Origin: Ceratorhiza oryzae-sativae
Lineage: Eukaryota > Basidiomycota > Agaricomycetes > Cantharellales > Ceratobasidiaceae
DNA length: 64,000 nucleotides
Reading direction: 5' to 3'
Assembly (NCBI GenBank): GCA_030998015.1
Contig: JARWMV010000232.1
Span: 2,666,001 to 2,730,000 of the forward strand
In this document: in pieces, positions 45,312 to 56,946 of the stretch
Layout of the letters: each line of letters opens with the position of its first letter
How positions within the stretch are numbered: position 1 is the first letter of the stretch
Translations under genes and position numbers: made by a program
The notes under the pieces: generated by a model
Told to the model about the DNA's origin: nothing
The model's database searches: none
The model's input: only the letters and a program-made list of their open reading frames with translations

Positions 45312-46211
45312 CAGCCCAAAGCCGGAGTTGTCGTTGGTAAGAGGAGGTCGCTCCAGGTTTTGGCCCTGGCCGTTCCATCGGTTTTGAGTCTTGGGTGATC
45401 GCTTACCGGTCCGATCTTCCGGCGGTAATCACCTCCTCGGGCTTTCTTCCAATTGGTTCTTCTCCGCCCGCACCAGATCTTCGATCTATCGGCACCGATG
45501 TCACTTGTAGGCAACAAAACCTTCTGGAGCCGTAGATAATTTCGTTGCGCTGCTGCTTGGCTCGTCTGCGTTGTGAAAAAGCAAAAAACATCTCGGTATC
45601 TCTTCGGCATTACTACATGCCATCTCTTATCAAACAGCGCCGGCGATGATTCGGTCAATCGCTGTACTAGTCGGGTACGGCGTTTATATTATCCAGTGTG
45701 GTCGCTCGGCCTTAAGGCTTGATTTGAAAGCTTACTCCATAAGCGCCAGTCCTAAATATCCGGGGTCACAACAAGTCACAACAGGTATTGCTCGACTGGG
45801 ACGAGTCTCGGCCAACTTTTTCAACGGACATATTTGATGCGCCGTGAGAAGTTCGTCGAAGCCAAACGGCCCGTTTCATTCCAGCCCGCGCCGCCTCGAT
45901 GTGCATAGCGGCAAGCCTCCCAATTGGTCTGCTGGCTTTATGGCGTTGATAAAATGATGTGTCGTTCGATCAGGTTCTTCAGGTTCAGTGAACAATTTTT
46001 GCAAAATGTGCTGCGCATACACCCGTACGATCCGGTTGACTCTGAAGACAGTATAAATAACATACATTCGTTTGAATATTACACGGTACCAAAGCAAAAC
46101 AGAAATGCATAATCATAATCATAGCCATAGTTGCATACATGCCATATCATCTCAAAGTTATGCTCACCCAACCGAATAGATTTCCTGAACGCATCTCCTA
46201 ACGAAATATCT
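45312..46211. other. Intergenic region upstream of CYB2
   Basis: 900 bp that include the CYB2 promoter and the 3' end of the next gene. Only short ORFs without motifs. Confidence 0.45.
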
Positions 46212-47126
46212 TTAAATCTTTCTCCCACCGTAGCGCTTCTCCATTTCACCAAACACAACGAGTCCATCCAAAATAACACCCATACGCTTCTTGTCGCTCT
46301 TGCCGGAGCTCTTGCTCGTGCTAGGACCAGCTACCTGGACCCTGGTCTGGTTCTGGAGCGTTGCTGGCCTCGGTTTGCGAGCAAGCTCAACCTCCAGCTC
46401 TGGTTGGCTCATCTTGCGATGCGTGCTGTGCCGTTCCTCGACGCTAACAGGCCGAGCAGTGGATGAAGTACGTCCAAATGGATCCACGACGTCCCACTCG
46501 AACGGTGCGTGTGGCGAAGACGGCACATCTTGATCTGCAGTCAACGGCTGCTGTCCGCGCAGGATAGTAAAGTCGGGGAGAAGCAGCGTATCTGCCGTGC
46601 TCCCTTTGCGCGAAACCGTCGCGGTGGAGGCCTTTCTTGGTGTGCCTGGAACAGCGAGGTCCAGTGCTTCGGATGCGACCGCAGCCTCGTACGCAGCATA
46701 GTGAGCTTCCATCCCGCCGTAGAAGCCATTCAAAGCTAAATAATGAGCATTGATATCACCACGTTCGCCCAAGTGGGCTTTCATTGCAGCAATTGTATCA
46801 CCGTCGAATAAACGCAGTTTAAGGCGGCGCGAGTCGGGTGTGGGACGCAACGTACGTGCCAGAGTAGGTGGGCTGATAGAAGGGGGGGTGCGTGGGTTAG
46901 CGGGTAGTCCATACTTTCGTGACCTTCGAGGCGTGTGATCACTCGTGGAGGCCTCGTTAGCCCAGGCTTGGGTGAGTACGCTGTCTAGAGTCGGGGTGCG
47001 CTTTGTGTGTTGTTGCGAGCGGTGAGAGTCTGATACTACACGCCGGAGGGACTTGGATGTACGAGTTGGGGGCCGGGGAGGAAGGGGTGAGGGTGGTTCG
47101 ATCGACGCAACGAGTGGAATAGACAT
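46212..47126 (-). CDS. Uncharacterised intronless protein, mostly disordered
   Basis: A single 304-codon ORF. The N-terminal half is Pro/Ser/Thr/Arg-rich and probably disordered. A short ordered block follows (R-R-L-K-L-R-L-F-D-G-D-T-I-A-A-M-K-A-H-L), then N-A-H-Y-L-A-L-N-G-F-Y-G-G-M-E-A-H-Y-A-A-Y-E-A-A, which could form helices. A Lys-rich segment and a C-terminal V-I-L-D-G-L-V-V-F-G-E-M-E-K-R-Y-G-G complete it. No domain was recognised. Codon third positions are GC-rich, like neighbouring genes, so it is probably real. Confidence 0.6.
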   Translation of the reverse strand: MSIPLVASIEPPSPLPPRPPTRTSKSLRRVVSDSHRSQQHTKRTPTLDSVLTQAWANEASTSDHTPRRSRKYGLPANPRTPPSISPPTLARTLRPTPDSRRLKLRLFDGDTIAAMKAHLGERGDINAHYLALNGFYGGMEAHYAAYEAAVASEALDLAVPGTPRKASTATVSRKGSTADTLLLPDFTILRGQQPLTADQDVPSSPHAPFEWDVVDPFGRTSSTARPVSVEERHSTHRKMSQPELEVELARKPRPATLQNQTRVQVAGPSTSKSSGKSDKKRMGVILDGLVVFGEMEKRYGGRKI

Positions 47127-47967
47127 TATAGGCTATGAGCTCGTAAACTCCGGACTCTACTATAATCGGACAGGGCAATAGAAGGCTTCGGATCGAGACT
47201 TGGATCGAACAAGTGAGTGAGCTTGAAGTAGATGGATCTCAGAGTATCACGGTGACGGTGATGCACAGACAGGGGGAGATCAACAAGCAAACTCGAGGCG
47301 GGCACGCGAGTCTTTGTACTAGAACGCGCAGGCGATGTTTGGTATGTGGATATTTACACCCCCCTGAGCCAGCTATGAAGGTCCAATCCATGCACTCGAT
47401 TTATCTACAGTGCTTGGACCCGTGAGTTGTGGGCCAAGTTGCAAGCACACTGGACTGGAAGAAACAAAAAGGGGGGGCATAGTCACGTGGTGGTGTGCTT
47501 CTGTATAGGTCCAGTGATCAACGATAGAATGGGGCCTGTCTTGCCGGCATTCTACGATCGAACATCCGATCAGAACACTTGCCGAAGTTGTTCAGTCGGG
47601 AGCTTCACGAACGCGGCCTGGAAGCCCAACGTCAACCCCCGCGGTCTGCACCTGCTATCACACGACGAGCCCATTCATATGAACAGCCGCCACTCCTGGC
47701 AAGCCAAGTCCAATGAGCTTGACCCGGCCCGATGTTCCGGGAGCGACGCAGAAAGCGCACTTATAGAACAGTCTTGGCAAGCCCCAAAGATCTCCCAGGG
47801 GCCGGTCGAAAATACCCGAGGGTGGAGGCAGCGAACACTTTCAAATAACTCAGCCGACACTCTTAAAACCTTCTCCACGCTCGCTTGCGGTCCTCCACCC
47901 GCCTCCCTCTCTCCCCCATCTCTCCCTCGGGGCGCACGTTACGTCCACTCCGCTTGCCCAGACTTAA
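47127..47967. other. Divergent intergenic region
   Basis: 840 bp between the unknown gene (minus) and the ACS transporter (plus). An ORF overlaps it but shows no motifs. The last 100 bp are C/T-rich, as expected of a fungal promoter/leader. Confidence 0.45.
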
Positions 47968-49970
47968 ATGGCAACCGACTACAAGCCGGGCACGGAGCCC
48001 ACCTATGTCGAGGATGCTTTCGTATCCAAGATTGGGTCAAATGACCCTCTGCGCAACGTTGACGCCGAGTTTGGTGGAACAGAGGAACGCAAGAGGATGG
48101 AGAAAAAGCTCTTGCGCAAACTCGACGCGCGAATGAGCATCATGGTTGTGATTTACATTCTCAACTATGTGCGCACAATCTCGCCTGATGAAGCGAACCA
48201 GTGGAACTAACTAGCGAATGATACGTAGATTGATAGAAACAACGCTGCCGCCGCTAGGCTGCGTGGGTTCGAGGCGGACTTGCACCTGAAGGGGCAAGAG
48301 TTCGCTACGCTGCTGTCCATTCTTTACGTCGGCTATATTTTGATGCAGGTACCGAGGTATGTGACGCTATTGCCCCATTCGCGAGCGGTCAAGTGACTAA
48401 TACCTTGATGCTTCTAGTAACATGTTTTTGAACTGTAAGCCCCTAAGCGTCAGGTTCGGGTCATCACCCATAAACTGACGCAACCGGCAGATATCGGCAA
48501 ACCGTCACTATACCTTCCTGCATGCATGCTCATATGGGGCGCCATCTCCTGTCTGACCGGCATCACACACAAGTAAGCCTGCTTAGCAAGTCAGGTCAAA
48601 AATAGCTATACTCACGCCTCTCGCAGTTTTGTCGGCGCACTCCTAACTCGTTTCTTCCTTGGATTCGTCGAAGCGGCATTCTTCCCCGGTGCCCTGTTCT
48701 TGCTTTCCAAATGGTACAAACGCGAGGAACTTGGCTTGCGTACCGCAATCCTTTACTGCGGCAACTTGTCCTCGAACGCGTTCGGCGGTCTTATTGCCGC
48801 CGGGATCTTGGATGGCATGCAGGGTAAACTTGGGCATGCAGCGTGGCGTTGGCTGTTTTTCATCGAGGGCGCCTTGACAATGGCAGTTGCCGTTGTTGCC
48901 ATCTTTATCTTGCCTGATTTCCCGAGCACGACCCGGGATGGTTGAGCCCGATGGAGCGCAGGCTGGCAGAGGTCCGCATGGCAGAGGTCGGTTGTTTCTG
49001 GTTTAGATATACACGACCCTGTCTAACTAGAAGCCTTACAGGATGCAGGAGGAGAGACAGATCACGACACATCCGATGAAGGTCCTTTCCATGGGTTCTT
49101 CCTGGCGGTCAAGGACTGGAAGGTTTGGTGGCTTGCGCTCACGTTGACGGCCCAAGTCGTCGGCCTGAGCTTCAACGCGTACTTTCCCAGTGAGTTTGCA
49201 AGCTTTCGACATAGGTCTATCGATGTTAACCCGGAAAATGGCTAGCTCTCACCGCCACTCTCGGATATAGCCGCACCATCACTCTGCTCCTCTGCGCACC
49301 CCCTTGGGCATTTGCCACCATTGTCGCCTTTCTCAATGCGCGCCACGCTGACAAGACCGGCGAGCGTTTCTATCACATTGCTGTGCCATTGTTCGTTGGT
49401 ATTATTGGATTCATCATTGCAGAGGCGACTATGCACACTGCTGGACGATATATTGCACTCTTCCTGGTGAGTAATTTCCACAACAAACTCGTCGTATTTT
49501 ACGATTAATAAATTTCAAACTTGCAGATGGCTCAATCCTATGCCGGCTTTATCGTTTTCTTCTCCTGGTGCTCCAACTCGCTCCCGCGCCCACCTTCGAA
49601 GCGTGCCGTCGCGCTCGCCCTCATCAACGCATTCTCGCAGCTGGGAAACATTGCGGGATCCTACGTGTGGCCGTCCAAGTGGGGCAAGTCGTACCGCTAC
49701 TCGTACGCGATCTGCATCGCGTGCTTTGGTGTGGCGATCATCATGTGCTTTGCGTTTAGGATGCACCTGATTTCACTCAACCAGTGCGTCGCTTTAGTCG
49801 GATTAAAAGTGGATTATATGCTAACATTGTACTGTAGCCGTTTAGACAATGGTGAAGTTGTAGAAGGCATGCAAGAGCGACAGGATGCGATGGAAGAGGC
49901 CGCAGAGCTCGAGGGTGTAACCGTTGAGGAAATCCGGGCAAGACGCAAGGGCTTCCGTTTCGCCTACTAA
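47968..49970 (+). CDS. MFS transporter, ACS (allantoate/anion:cation symporter) family, one apparent lost base
   Basis: Nine exons: 47968-48168, 48229-48356, 48418-48434 (17 nt), 48491-48572, 48627-48986, 49042-49189, 49246-49466, 49527-49783, 49838-49970. The topology is that of Dal5-type transporters, with the motif Y-I-D-R-N-N-A-A-A-A-R-L after TM1, Y-I-L-M-Q-V-P-S-N-M in TM2 and R-F-F-L-G-F-V-E-A-A-F-F-P-G in TM4. Such proteins import allantoate, nicotinate, pantothenate, thiamine and related organic anions; the substrate is not deducible. Exon 5 must gain one base near 48938 to join S-T-T-R-D to W-L-S-P-M-E-R-R; the straight reading stops there. The tail is acidic and charged. Confidence 0.82.
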
Positions 49971-50226
49971 AGTGTTGTATCTTGTCATTTGTACTTGTAT
50001 GTTTAACGAGATTCATGGATGCACTTTTGAATGTGTAATTCGTTGAGGGTACCCGTTAGCCCGCTGGAAGTTGTGTTACCAGTCTGCCTGGTGAGAGAGA
50101 TGCGATTGCACAGCTTATGGGCATACAGCGCATATATGTTCTTGTGGACTGGACTTGTGATATCAAATGTTTCTGAACCACGCAGCGCCACTCGGACTTT
50201 GGCTTACAAGAACCTCCACACGCCAA

Positions 50227-50421
50227 GTCGGACTCGGTGGGGCTGGACATTGCAACGCCAGCTGCGGCGGCGGCTACAAAACAATAAGCCGCCAAAATCA
50301 TACCCACCGCGCTCAGATGCTTGCGCCGAGTTTTGCCGAGGAGACCAAAGAGTGTGGGACCCACTCCACCAGAGATAGGGGTGACCCCTCTATTGGATGC
50401 GTGCAGCACCTTAGCCCTCAT
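50227..50421 (-). CDS. Possible small membrane protein (weak)
   Basis: A minus-strand ORF begins ATG at 50421 and reads a basic N-terminus, then one hydrophobic Ala-rich segment (M-I-L-A-A-Y-C-F-V-A-A-A-A-A-G-V-A) and a Cys-containing tail before a GTAAGC donor near 50222. The following exon is unclear. No homologue was recognised and the ORF could be fortuitous. Confidence 0.25.
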
Positions 50422-50712
50422 GGCCTTGCCTCCTTGGAGCTTGGTCTGGTACTTGTCCTCTTGCAGTTACTCGGGGCGGCTGTGGACTTAATAGACATGA
50501 CATTTAATAGAACAATTTGGCAGAGCGATTACGAAACTCGGTCTTGGCGTTTTCCTGGGACTCACCCTGTCAGACAAACTTTGTTGTTCCCGGCACCTTT
50601 CTTCACGTCCCTTTTTCACGAATTTATTGACGATCTCACACTGCGCGAGCCGCTTGCCCGCAGTAGGAGGGTATTTAACGTTTGGTATTCTCGGCTAACT
50701 CTTGAGCCAAGG

Positions 50713-52624
50713 ATGACACAGGACGCCCAGCCTTTTCGTGTTCGCAACGTGGTTCTGGGGACATTACTAGTTTTAGCCGCACGCTGCGATGCTCTGCACC
50801 TGAACTACGATCCCCCCTCCGACTCGATTGTATCCAATATGTACATTTCCCTCACCAAGCCATTCGAGACGCTGAAACGAGCAGTCCGCGTGCGCGACCG
50901 AGCACGCGAGAAGCGGAGACACGAAGAGGGCGATCTCAAGGGAATGGCCGACTTGGCAGCCACCAACGATACGGGCAACCTCTGGGTCGTGGACAGTATC
51001 TTCGAGGGCCAGAACTTTTTCGAGTGGGTTGTTCATCGTTTTCTGGCGACTTGGCGCTAAGAGCTAAACTGGAATTCCCCTCTCAGCGAGTTTGACTTTT
51101 TCAACTATGCTGACCCTACAAAGTGAGAGCCACAGTTGATCTTTCTTGACGTGTTGTTCAAGTTGTTGTGTCTGTAGTGGTTTGGTCGACTATGTCGATC
51201 GCGAGACGGCTTTCCGCGAAGGCCTTGCATATGTGACACCAAACAACAAGATCGTCATGAAGGTAGACAACACCACTGTGCTGCAACCCGGTCAATATCG
51301 TAAAAGGTAACAATTCTCTATGTGTTTACCGTCAATTGCTTATGCTGTGTTTATCAATCAGCGTACGAATACAATCCAAGAAGCGGTACAACGGGGGTCT
51401 GTTTATCATCGATATTGAGCGCGCTCCTCATGCCTGTGGTAGGTCTGTCACACATTTATGGTATACTCGGTGGCTGAGTAGACGTCTAGGTGCATGGCCC
51501 GCGTTTTGGTGATTCCACACTCTGCCCCAGTTATACTGTTCGACTAACTCTGTGAATTAGGACAGTGGGCCCAAATTGGCCACATGGAGGCGAAATTGAT
51601 ATATTCGAAGGCGTGCACGAAAGCACTAAGAACCAGGCCACTTTCCATACGGCGTCAGGTATGCTCGTCGCTGTTCTGACCAGCTAACGTCTAATACTCT
51701 TTGTAGGATGTCGAATCGACAACCCGGGGAATTTCACGGGTAATCTAGTGGTGAGAACCTGTTGGGTCACCTTCAAAGTATCGTATTCACCTGGCTGTAG
51801 GCTTCGGACTGCTCGCATGATAACGGAGGTATGGGATGTGGCCTGATCAACGATAGCGTTGCATCCTTCGGCGCTCCATTCAATGCAGTTGGCGGTGGGG
51901 TCTTTGCGACGCGTTGGGATTCAAATGGTGTATATGGATGTGAGAACGCGTTCCCCCCGGTCTTGTAATAGTGCTCACAGGTCGACTAGGGTTTTTCCAC
52001 CGTTCGACAATACCCCGAGATATAACTAGCAATACACCCAATCCACTAAACTGGGGCAAGCCTACAGTGCTCCTAGGAAAGGAATCCTGTCCACCAAACA
52101 AATACTTCTGGGACCATGTTGTGCGTTGCAACCCAGTTCACCTGCTGTTGACAGTGCGCTAACGACTTGTCTGACCGATAGATTGTATTTGACATTACAC
52201 TGTGTGGTACGCGCACCACTGTCTCTCAGTCCATTCTTACTTAGCCTTGCTCGACAGGTGATTTGGCCGGACCCACATATCCCACTAGTGGATGCCCAGG
52301 GACTTGCGCTGATGTTATACTAAACCCGGCCAACTTCTATGTAAGCCTTTCGACCGGTCTTATTTCCCTTGACTGACATGTTCGACTTGCCGGCTGTAGA
52401 ATACCTCTTGGTCAATCGTACGTGTCTTGCTCCGATTACTCTTGATTTGGCACTCATTCACTTTGCAGAACTACCTTCATGTCTTTAGAAATTCCAAAGT
52501 CCTTGGAAGCGTACCCAGTTCTGCACGCTCCAATTCTCTGGACACGACCTCGATGCCCCTCTTGCTGTGGACTATGGTTTTTGCATGCTGGTTATGGCGA
52601 TCATTACGCACCCTGATGCTCTAG
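50713..52624 (+). CDS. GH16 glucanase-like enzyme with C-terminal hydrophobic anchor
   Basis: Thirteen exons: 50713-51027, 51091-51122, 51178-51306, 51362-51438, 51490-51508, 51561-51658, 51707-51750, 51801-51939, 51990-52120, 52182-52206, 52258-52340, 52400-52417, 52469-52624 (421 residues). The N-terminus has a hydrophobic signal-like stretch (VVLGTLLVLAA). The catalytic motif is G-G-E-I-D-I-F-E-G, preceded by C-G-A-W-P-A-F-W-T-V-G. Cys-rich loops match the 32888 GH16 gene but at clearly lower identity. The C-terminus ends in a hydrophobic run (PLLLWTMVFACWLW), as in GPI-anchored wall enzymes or a membrane tail. Exons of 19, 25 and 18 nt make it heavily fragmented. An extra Arg/Lys-rich segment lies between signal and catalytic domain. 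The Met at 50713 was chosen because it starts the signal-like region. Confidence 0.88.
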
Positions 52625-52892
52625 CCCTCTGGAAGAATCCCTTTTCCACTAATGCCGCTATTTCGCCTGTTTGTTCCAGAGATACTTATGTATGTTTATG
52701 GATACCTAGATCACGACGTTGTATGACTTGGTTTTTACCAATTATTCAGTTATTTTGCATATCAAAAGCGCAACATTCGTATGACCATTGAGTATTATAC
52801 ACACCAGAGAAGCCTAAACCGCGTGGCGGGTATTTGCCTTACATTCTATGGTACAAACCTTTCAAGAGGTTAAAGTCGTAGCTTCGGTCGGA

Positions 52893-55373
52893 TCAACTTC
52901 GATTGTATCGCCCGCTTGTTGGGGACTGTAATCTTCTAAACAACTCAGCCAACGTCTTTCCGCCATCAGCACCCCACCTGTGGTCCCCAATCAAGTCAGC
53001 GCTGGAAGCACATGAAATGGCAATACTCACTCTCCAGCGGCAACTTCACGACAACATCCTTCAAACTCATCACTCCTGGCAACCTCGTCCCAAGCATCGA
53101 CCACATAATCCGCGATTAGCGCATGCAGCTCATCCCACACCCGTGTCGCGAGCAACAACGCGAATGCTTTTCGAGGCGTGATCGTTCCCAGAATGTGCTC
53201 CAGCGCAAGCTGTGCGAGGCCGGGCAAGGTATATCGATGTGCGGTTTGATATACCGCAAGGGCCGACGCTGGAGGCGGCGGAGGAGTAGGATGTGGGTGT
53301 GGGTCGGGTTGCGGACGAGGGGCGTGCGTATGGGGGTGTGGATGGGGATGCGAGTGTGAGTGAGCGTGTGGATACCGAGGTGTATGAGGAGAAGTAGGGG
53401 TAAAGCTGGTGCCCGTGCGGTAGGTTGTCGGAGCAGAACCGCCAGCTGCGCCACCACGAGACGACGAGCCAGGACTGGCATTGCATACTTTAGTCCCACT
53501 GCTACGTCGCACACCTGACCCTGTACGAACGGCGCTGGTGCGAGGTACAGGCACAGGTGGTACACGAGCGGTCGGCTCCTGAGCCACCGCTTCCGGTTCT
53601 CCTGAACTTTGACTCGACGTTTGAGCATGTCCAGGCGTGCCTTCGGGTGCCGTGTCATCTAGGACAAGACTGCGCAAACTTTGCCCAAGGCTGCCCGCTT
53701 CTGAGGGGTCATCGATGCGAACTAGTGTTTGCCAATCCCATTCGCCGGTTTGTTGAGTTGACGTAGGGCCTTGGCCGAGCCCCGCTGAATATGACGACGG
53801 GAGCCATTTCGTGCTTTGGCCTTGCCCCATAGAGTTGAATACGATACGGGGGTCGTCGTCCTCTTGGAAAAGTAGCCTATGGAAAGGGTATCTCATGAGT
53901 ATTGAAAAGATGCTGAGCAGAAGCAACACAATACCAGTTGCCATAAACCCATTTCAGCATCCAATAGATTGTGTTAAAGTCGGCCTCCTCAACGATCACG
54001 GTATGCATCTTGCGTTCTCCCGGCGTAGGTGCTGCATTCTCCGAGAATCCAGAGGAGAACATAGTTGCGAAGTACTCGCCGCCACCACGAGTTCTGAGAA
54101 TGTCGGAATGAGCGTATATTACACGCTTGCGAGCAACCAGCCGCGAGGAGGAATTCAACTGGTTTGAAGACGATGCTGAAGAGGAACGCCGCGAATTTGG
54201 GGTGAGGGAGCCGGATGGGGAATTGGAAGGACCGAGGCGCTCGAGACACACGAACTGAACATCTCCAGTATCTAGCGACACTTATTCAATGAAAACTCCA
54301 TTCAATTACGAGCAGGGTGCCTACTTGAATTATCCAAAGATGCTTCAATTCCTTCCAGGAGATCTTTCGGTACATAGTATATTGAAGGTTGCTGAGGAAT
54401 TTGAGGTCCAACAGGTGTATGATTTGAATGCATATCACAAAACTGTTCGTCGCTGCTACTCGAGGGTGCTCAAGCAACGTAGATAGTGGGGGTAGAGAAC
54501 ACTCTGAAGACTGTCAGATAGGTAAAGCGGTTGTTGCAAACATGGTACACACACCCCAGAATTCGCTTTCTTTGCGGAATGTCCAATCCTGGTCCCAGTA
54601 TTCCCAGAGCCAGTCTGCTCGTGCGCCACGCTCTCCTGCAAGATCACCTCGGACCTTGACGGCGGCCATCATGGTTGTGCATAGCTCGGTGTGGGTATGT
54701 GGGGCATCATCCAACATGAGCGACGTAACAAAGATAGATAAACGCGTGCTGGGTGAGCTTAAGCCGTCAGTTTGCGCTTCCGAGTCCGTAGGTACGCATG
54801 CTATTATGACGAAGTTGTATCAAAAAGACAGATAGGCAAGGAGAACAACTCACAAGCACAGACTTCGAGTTTAAACTTGCCATCCCCTATAATAGGACTT
54901 TCGCGCAAGAGTTCAGGAGTGTTCTTCTGGTTACCATCTCCCGGTTGCTCGGATTGACCGTGCGACGCTGCAAGTGCCTGCTCTGCGTTCCACTCGTCTA
55001 GGTAATCCCGCAGCGCGCGGACATCTCGAACCTGCCATTCAAATGCCTGCCACCTAATAATGAGACATTCAAAACGCGCCTGAATGTGCGGTGAACTTAC
55101 GTTGAAGGACCACTGCCGCATGGTTTGTTCTTCCAGAAAATTTGCTCCTCCTGCGACAGGAGTCTGTGCGTTGTCGCGCCGCATGGCCAAGCCCGGAGTA
55201 TCTCTGTCCCAACTCGAGGGGCCGGGCGTCGGAGTCGAGCGATTGTACGGATTGAGGGGAACCCAAGGAAAACTAGGGCGCGACGTGATGGTAATTGGGC
55301 GAGGAGAAGAAGCGGATGACGAAGTTGACAGCGAACGAAACGAACGCGGAGCCTGGGGCGAAGCGGAATGCAT
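52893..55373 (-). CDS. BTB/POZ-type protein with MATH-like N-terminal region
   Basis: Exons read: 55373-55101, 55046-54854, 54800-about 54557, about 54497-54325, 54280-53935, 53876-53031, 52977-52893. Exons 1-4 form a MATH-like region (Q-W-S-F-N/A-F-E-W-Q-V-R-D, R-L-S-I-F-V-T-S-L-M-L, W-L-W-E-Y-W-D-Q-D-W-T-F). Then Y-V-P-K-D-L-L-E-G leads into a BTB core: D-V-Q-F-V-C-L-E, R-V-I-Y-A-H-S-D-I-L-R-T-R-G-G-G-E-Y-F-A-T-M-F, and a late A-L-A-V-Y-Q-T-A-H-R-Y-T-L-P-G-L. The BTB is interrupted by about 170 residues of low complexity, including a His/Pro dipeptide run. Such proteins often act as Cullin-3 adaptors. The frame near 54450-54500 is uncertain. The start is taken as M-H-S-A-S-P; the ORF is open further upstream. 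Confidence 0.7.
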
Positions 55374-55450
55374 GGCCTTGGTGGTTAACTTCAGGGTCCA
55401 GACACTCAATTTACATAAGTCAGCGCGTGATGTTTGGTGTCCATTATCAG

Positions 55451-56560
55451 ACTAACAAACCCATATATTTCACCAATTCAGATGGTCTTCAACAACTCTA
55501 GCATCTGTATCGCGAGAATCTTGTGACCGCGCTAGTAATATGAATATTGTCTCACCCAAATTGCACCCCCCCACATGGTTACATCTCCCTCAGTAAACCC
55601 ATACTTGGTTGGGTCGTTTAGAATATCGTTAAGACACTTGTGTGCCGAGAACTGAAAGCACTGTACATCTGGATGACTTTCCGAGAATTCTCGGATATTA
55701 TCTTGGAGATGTCGATTCCACATAGTACAAATAGAGCGATACTCCTGGCTCAGCCGTGGAACTATTCACGATCTCATCAGTTTACAGGTTGGTTTATTAA
55801 ACTACTTCAAACATACTCCTGACAACTGGCGGAATTTTATCGATCGGAGGTACGTCGATGAAAAGAAAAGCACGTCCACCCGTGTCATAGGTCGTTTTCA
55901 CGCCCTGGAAGATATCTGAAATAAGCTTTTGAGCATCCCCCTCGCCAGAGGTAGAGCTGTTCACGAAGGGGAAGCATTAGTAAATATATGGAGAAAGATG
56001 GACATGAACGTGCCCAATATTGTTAGTTCCAATCCAGAAGACTTATAAAAGTCAGCAACGAACTTCCGTAGTCTGCAGTGGCCAACAGGCTGAGACATAC
56101 CAAAAAGAGACGTTGCTGATTCCCAATGCTCCCTAATAGGCATTTAGATGCGATAAGTTCCAGATATGCGTCGTCTATCTTTTCCCGCATGCCCGCGACG
56201 GTATCGCCGCCTTGAGCAAAGTTGTATACTAGGAATGGCCGCTCAGGCCACATTTTAGTCAGATAACCAACCTATATAGATTGGGTCAATCTCGGCTTGT
56301 TTCAAGCTGGTTGACTCTTTACCCAGTTTGGCTGTTGATTGTCGGTGAAGGGGTGCCCTGGAAATGGTGTGCCCAGCGGCATCTCAGGTGCTGGTGAGGG
56401 CAATAATCCGCGACCTATGCTCCCAAGCACAGAACTTGTAATCCGTACCGAAACGTGAGAAACCAAATGTCATCGCAAGTCCAACAGCTTTACCTGTACG
56501 AGTCTCCGCTGTCAAGTGCCACATCTCATTGTCAGTCTCCAAACGAAACCGATACCGCAT
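55451..56560 (-). pseudogene. Degenerate SGNH/GDSL-type esterase (CE16-like)
   Basis: Recognisable blocks in order: N-W-V/G-Y-L-T with V-Y-N-F-A-Q-G-G-D-T-V (the N-F-A-x-G-G block), S-L-F-V-F-W-I-G-T-N-N-I-G, F-L-F-I-D-V-P-P-I, H-P-D-V-Q-C-F-Q-F, and D-N-G-H-Q-T-S for the Asp-x-x-His end. The canonical N-terminal G-D-S-Y/L block is not found; the corresponding region (56400-56560) reads F-G-T-D-Y or is out of frame. At least two joins (near 56125 and 55960-56010) need frame corrections. CE16 enzymes remove acetyl groups from plant wall oligosaccharides. The last exon (from 55451) has no stop and continues in frame into exon 1 of the BTB gene. It is called degenerate, though assembly indels could exaggerate this. 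Confidence 0.55.
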
Positions 56561-56946
56561 AAAACGAACAATATGAACATAGTGTTCATTTCTTTATGAC
56601 CCTTCCACAAAAATCTATCCGCTTCCATGCTCAATTATCTTTGCTAGTGACTGCGCGTTTGAAAGTAGGTGAATGCTTTACAGGCGCTGGTGAGCACGTG
56701 CCTTGCGATCAACTTGTGCAAACAGCCGTTGTTTGCAATTGGACAACCACCCAGCCCCTATTCTGGATCTTGAGAAACGCCCCTGTTCCTCTTATCGTTG
56801 GAATCCATTTGGTCTGTCATATTTGCTAAGGCGAAACAACCACGGTCCGGTGGCTACATACTAGACTCATTGGCCGTTTTCGAAACAAAGAAATTTTACC
56901 ATTTCTCTGACCTTTCCGTCCTTGGACCAAAACACTATAGAAGCCT
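56561..56946. promoter_or_regulatory. Divergent intergenic region upstream of the Dicer-like gene
   Basis: 386 bp between the degenerate esterase (minus) and the Dicer start (plus). Contains a possible TATA-like run near 56890; no other site recognised. Confidence 0.4.

Noticed and set aside
50167..50712. Long open frame upstream of the second GH16 start
   Set aside because: Composition is unlike a domain and no signal peptide follows its first Met; the Met at 50713 directly precedes a signal-like segment.
54289..54486. Plus-strand 65-codon ORF with natural-looking composition
   Set aside because: It is antisense to the exon encoding Y-V-P-K-D-L-L-E-G of the BTB gene, which joins in frame to its neighbours.
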